Part shown: piece by piece, positions 35,605 through 39,584 of the stretch
How positions within the stretch are numbered: position 1 is the first letter of the stretch
Layout: each line of letters begins with the position of its first letter
Assembly (NCBI GenBank): GCA_030267965.1
Contig: BRYA01000331.1
Span: 67,319 to 106,902 of the forward strand
DNA length: 39,584 bases
Direction: 5' to 3'
Source: Triparma columacea
Lineage: Eukaryota > Sar > Bolidophyceae > Parmales > Triparmaceae
Notes under the pieces: model-generated
What the model was told of the DNA's origin: nothing
What the model saw: only the letters and a program-made list of their open reading frames with translations
Database searches by the model: none
Position numbers and translations under genes: made by a program

Positions 35605-36558
35605 CGAACAATCGTCATCGACATTTACTCGTATTAAAAACAACTTTACTACTATACATTTTCTGTGTTGGAACCTCCTCTCCCATCATCCCTCCCTTCT
35701 CAGTCACGACCGACCCCTCTCCTGCTACCTCCTGATGAATCTCCATTGTCTATTTCGATAGGCGGCGTACACGACACCATCGTCTACCACGCCCTACCCC
35801 CCGTCTTTAGCTCCTCCCTCCGTGTCAGGCAAATCCAAGGTGTGGGTTGGGTTGGGCGGGTTGGGTTGGAAGGAGGCTAAGGAAATGTGATGAACGTTGT
35901 GTTTCAAAGCTATAGTGTTTTTGAATATAGAGAGGAAGGCGATAGCACCGAGGGCGAGTGGATGCTACGCATTCGCTGGCTGGTTATGGGTGTTGTGAGT
36001 AGGGAAGGATTAAGAGCAAATTGTTTTGCATTGACTAAATTCGCTGTGAGGAGAGATTATCGACTATTTAGCGTGTGCGACAATACTAACAACGCAAATA
36101 AGAACCACCCCGACACAAACTAATCGACAAAACGCGGTGACAAGGGATTTAAAAACTAGGACATCCCGTGGCTTTCCTTGTTGACAACTTCTTGGGACCA
36201 TTGGAGTAGTGGGGCTACAGGACGTGTGGTGAAGAGGTAAGCTGGACGGGCGGGTGATCGGTGGAGGGGGGAGAGAGTGGGGGAAGTGGCGAGGGGAGGG
36301 AGGAAGGAGGGAGGAAGGAGATCCTAGGAGGCTCAACGTCGAGGACTTCAATGAAGATGTTGAGAAAAATGAGAAATGGGCAAGAGCAAAACGCAAAAAA
36401 AGGAACAAAATTCTCTGATTTTGGAAAATATAATGCGCTCACTTTACGAATATGCAAACTTACGACATATTTACTCACACCTAAAAACGCCGCTCCGCCA
36501 CCTTTTTTACGCACGTCGATCGCGAACGCATGATTTTCAGCACCCAATCAAGATCGTC
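35605..36558. other. Intergenic region, 954 bp, no convincing gene
   Basis: The longest gene-free stretch in the window. It contains short open frames (35887-36123 and others) without splice support or recognisable protein, a GGTTGGGTTGGGCGGG-type G-rich stretch near 35845, and a purine tract at about 36262-36325. The last 200 bp are AT-rich and are probably the promoter and leader of the ankyrin/START gene. Confidence 0.55.
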
Positions 36559-39500
36559 ATGGAGGGCGAGGTTGAAGCAGATGCGGGAGTCGTGAATGAC
36601 GCCGGCGAGACCAACTATGCCTCCAAGCCCCCCTCAGGCCCCAATCACACACCCTCCGCAATACACGGTCCCGTAGATATTGCCTTCACAGTCTCTAAAT
36701 CTAAAAGCTCTCACGAGGACGCTGGAGAAGACCAAGGTAAGTTCGATTCAGGGGGTTGCAGGGGGGGAGACCCTTGATATTCTACACGGAATAGAGGAAG
36801 GACTCGTGAAAATCTTTTTCATTTTGACTAACAAATGCCATAATCGCCATTACCGCAGACTCTGAAAATGGTAACGAGGATGCCGGACGAGGTGAGTTGT
36901 GCGTTGAGAGCCGGAAGAGAGAGATTTCATTTTAATACTCTTTGGAGAGAGCGGGAGAGTCGCGGGAGGGCGCGTTGAAACTTTGTAGTTTTTTCACCGC
37001 CTGCGTGCGGAACGCGCGGAGCCGTTCGCGGAGAACCCGGCCCCCTCGGCATCGAGCTCGACGGGAGGCGGCTGTGGCGCACTCGCGCGCGCGCCGGTCT
37101 GCGGCAACCGCATGGGATCCGTCTCTGGCGACCACGTGGGTTCCGTCTGCGGCAACCGCATGGAGCGCTTCTGCGGCAACCGCATGGGTTCCGTCTCCGG
37201 CAACCGCATGGGTTCCCTCTCCAGCGACCGCATGGTTCCGTCATGGATCCGTCTCCGGCGACCGCGTGGGGCGCTTGATATGCTACACAGAAACGAGGAG
37301 CACGCGTTGAAATCTCTTCATGTTGACTAACAAACACCATAATCGCCATTACCGCAGCAGACTCTAAGAACGGCCACGAGAACGCGAAACAAGGTGAGTT
37401 GTGCGGTGAGAGGCAGAAAAGAAAAACACATTTTAATACTCTAGGGGAGAGCGGGAGAGTCGCTGGAGGGCACGTTGAAACTTTGTATTTTTATCTCACT
37501 TTTACAACAATATTGCCCCTTCACAGTCTCTAAAAGCTCTCACGAGGATGCTAGACAAGGTGAGTTTGCGTAGTCGTGTAGACGAAAAGTAGATTATTTT
37601 GTTTGTTCAGGGGAGGGCTGGGAATCCATTCCGAGGGAGTCTCAGATTCTTGCCTTTTTTTGACCCTTTCACCAAAAATTCCCCCATAACCACCCCCAGA
37701 AATTTCTGGTCATCTTCATCTTCAGCCTGGATTTGAAAAGATCAATGCCAAAATTTCCGACGATCCCTTAAACGGTGGAGTAGCGGGCGAGAACAATCTA
37801 AGCGCTATACCGCCTGCTGTCGGGTGCGCGACTCCCGGCCGCACGCCAGTCGGCCTTGCGACTGTCAGCCATGCCACTGCCGCTCAGTCCATGACATTAG
37901 ATCCTGACGACACCGTCAGGAATAAAGACCCCACAGAGTCCCTCTCTAGCCCCGATCACGCCTCTTCCACTACGCAAGGACCAGTTGATATCGATTACAC
38001 AGTTCTTGGACCCGAGCAAGGCAAACTTGTGAAGCTTCTTGAGGAGAGAGGAGCCGTTGAAGGCCTCATCGACACTTCCACCGGCGACGATGTGAAAGTT
38101 TTAGGGCTCGCTGGTGTTTTTCACAACGAGCGTGACAAGATCATTGACTATATCCTTGCCGATTGTGAGCAGGGCAAGTTCAGAAGGAAGACCCTCCAGG
38201 AGTATGACGAAGAGGGAGGAGTCATTCATAGACTCGCCCATTGGCAGCACTACGGCAGCGGGAATAAGGTAGTCGAATTTCTGCTCAACGTCAAAGTTGT
38301 CTCTCCTGACAAATCGACGAACATCATGGAGCTGGCACCCCATGATGAGGATGACCTTTCTGATGAGGCAACTGCAAAACTTGTTGAGATTCTAGCATTA
38401 ACAAATACCAGGACTGTCAAGCAAGGTGTTATTGAGGGGGAGCTCAGCTTCACTGACTTTGAGTTTGGACAAACTGCAGTCACCATGGTGGGAACTCTTA
38501 AGGCAGAGGAGAGAGCAACAGAGACGAAATCAGAAGTTGATGTTCGCACATTCAAAAGCTCAAAGAGTGCGATCCCAAGTTTCAAGAGTGTGCGCCCTAG
38601 ATTCAACAGTGCGCGCAGTTTCAAAAGTGACAGGAAAAGCGACACCAAGTCTGCCTATACCTCATTGAAGGGAATTCTCGATGAAGTCAGGAAAAAGTTC
38701 AGACAGCCTGCAGTCATTGACGAGCGGAGGAAGAAGCACTTTGTGGAGGAGGTTATTCCAAACGCACCAGCTCTGACCACAGCTGAAAACAACATGATCA
38801 AGGGAAGATTGGAACTTGTCAGCATCACCAAAAATGCCAAGAGGCTACCAGAGACACTGAAGCTTGATGTAGAGAAGTTCATTTTTGTTAACGAGGTTAT
38901 AGACCCAGTGTTTGTTACCGAGGTTACAGATCAAGTGTTTGGGATTTCTCACTGTGTGGTTGATGGTTCAGCAGCCAATGTTCTGGCAGATTTAGTTGAG
39001 ATCGACACCTATGAGTCAGGGCTGTTACACAAAGAAAGCAATGGCAACCTTCCCAGGAGGGTTTTCAGTGGGATAGATAAGACAAGATCACTCCAGTACT
39101 CAGCAGGTAAAAGGCTTCCAGCACCTTACAAACCTCGCCTTTTCAATGGGTGGCTTTCATGGAAGCAGCAAAAAAGTAGTAGTGAGAAGAACCAGTTCCT
39201 CTTTGCCTTTGTCCCCTTAAAGGAGTACACAGGGACAAGAGAAGCTGTGAGAATAGACGGTAGGCACACTGTAGGAGAAACAACAGGCATTTATATCATC
39301 ACTGAAGTTGCGCCAAATATCTGCACTGTTCTGCGAATTCAGTCAGTAGACTTAAAGGAGACCCTATCTCTTTCCCGAGCTATCAAGATAAGTTTTTGCA
39401 AGTCAAACCTAAAATGGGCCGACAAAGTGAAAGAGAAGTATGAGAGAAATGGAAATACGGTCGATGCTGAGATCAGGGGGGCCTTGGTAGAGAGGATGAG

Positions 39501-39584
39501 GGAGGGTGTTGAGTTGAAGGAGGACCAGAAGAAGGTGTTTGGGGAGTTGGAGGAGCTATTTGGTGGGGAGGGGGAAAGAGGTTG
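36559..39584 (+). CDS. Ankyrin-like/START-like domain protein with microexons, 3' partial
   Basis: Exons: 36559-36736, 36859-36891, 37358-37393 (or from 37361), 37527-37559 and 37700 to the window end; every intron is phase 1. About 721 residues are visible. Exons 2-4 each encode an 11-residue acidic/polar repeat (DSENGNEDAGR, DSKNGHENAKQ, VSKSSHEDARQ) also present at the end of exon 1. Exon 5 is open throughout. It has degenerate ankyrin-like repeats at about 38010-38420 (GVIHRLAHWQHYGSGNKVVEFLL-like spacing, shown here only by its G-x-IHRLA and VVEFLL parts), a Ser/Lys linker with repeated SFKS, and from about 38940 a START-like lipid-binding domain (VVDGSAANVLADL, GKRLPAPYKPR, APNICTVLRIQSVDL, NGNTVDAEIRGALVERM). 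Such domains are common in multi-domain stramenopile proteins, often with a signalling domain further downstream, which here would lie outside the window. Ligand unknown. Confidence 0.75.
36773..37500 (+). repeat. Duplicated exon-intron cassette, ~501-bp offset
   Basis: Sequence 36773-36990 recurs at 37274-37500. Shared parts are CTTGATAT-CTACAC, GTGAAAATCT/GTTGAAATCT, TTGACTAACAAA, CATAATCGCCATTACCGCAG, the 33-36 nt exon, GTGAGTTGTGCG and GCGGGAGAGTCGC-GGAGGG. A third, shorter similarity links the end of exon 1 (36688-36745) with exon 4 (37521-37565): CACAGTCTCTAAA...AGCTCTCACGAGGA. The array arose by tandem duplication. Confidence 0.9.
37096..37271 (+). repeat. 24-bp minisatellite inside an intron
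   Basis: Units of 24 bp with consensus GGTTCCGTCTCCGGCAACCG plus CATG start at 37115, 37139, 37163, 37187 and 37211, with degenerate copies on both sides. The unit length is a multiple of three and one frame stays open, giving GSVSGNRM-type octapeptides, but no splice sites support translation. Confidence 0.9.

Noticed and set aside
35887..36123. Small ORF in the 954-bp intergenic region
   Set aside because: Only 78 codons, no recognisable features and no coding bias; could be chance.
37096..37271. CRISPR-like array
   Set aside because: Units are adjacent with no spacers, and the context is a eukaryotic intron.
37112..37330. Protein with octapeptide repeats encoded by the 24-bp minisatellite
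   Set aside because: It lies within a duplicated intron, has no splice or start context, and both strands give open frames because of the repeat composition.
1..39584. tRNA, rRNA, transposon or viral insertion
   Set aside because: I scanned the gene-free stretches and saw no cloverleaf, terminal repeats, transposase or reverse-transcriptase motifs; a tRNAscan or RepeatMasker run would be decisive.

Overview
The window is eukaryotic nuclear DNA. Nearly every gene is split by short GT-AG introns of about 70-210 bp. Donors read GTGAG or GTAAG, acceptors are C/T-rich tracts ending in CAG, and a CTAAC branch-site-like motif recurs. A chlorophyll a/c-type light-harvesting protein whose first exon encodes an ER signal peptide (as expected for a secondary plastid), GCC2/GCC3-type Cys-rich membrane proteins and a START-like/ankyrin protein point to a photosynthetic stramenopile (heterokont alga). 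A bolidophyte/parmalean (Triparma-like) alga is my best guess; no search was run.

Layout. 2-2615 (+): 3' part of a Cys-rich multi-pass membrane protein, interrupted by a 3-N assembly gap. 2857-4192 (+): Pro/Ser/Thr-rich unknown. 9506-4286 (-): a 1707-aa coiled-coil protein in two exons. 11020-9638 (-): an LRRC46-type leucine-rich-repeat protein. 11252-22371 (+): a giant five-exon gene of about 3560 aa with a CCCH zinc-finger motif, an AP2-like segment, an IQ-like motif and two canonical EF-hands. 22555-23789 (+): light-harvesting protein. 24132-26360 (+): GPR180/TMEM145-like seven-helix receptor. 29883-26406 (-): N-terminal-motor kinesin. 33496-30033 (-): Dbp10/DDX54 DEAD-box helicase. 33835-35604 (+): coiled-coil/IQ protein. 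36559 to the window end (+): ankyrin/START-like protein whose 5' end contains three tiny duplicated phase 1-1 exons.

The genes are packed tightly: 46 bp separate the convergent receptor and kinesin stop codons, and 231 and 338 bp separate two divergent pairs. The genes are not an operon, but several (LRRC46-type protein, kinesin, IQ protein, EF-hand giant) fit a cytoskeletal or flagellar setting.

The most interesting signals are: (1) a recurring short beta-rich module with a (A/G/C)-(Y/W)-(D/T/C) core that appears several times in the giant protein and again in the 1707-aa protein on the other side of the LRRC46-type gene; (2) the unusual domain mix in the giant protein; (3) the array of duplicated 11-codon exons, with about 500-bp intron cassettes and a 24-bp minisatellite, at the start of the last gene. 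All splice models were made by eye from splice sites and reading-frame phase.
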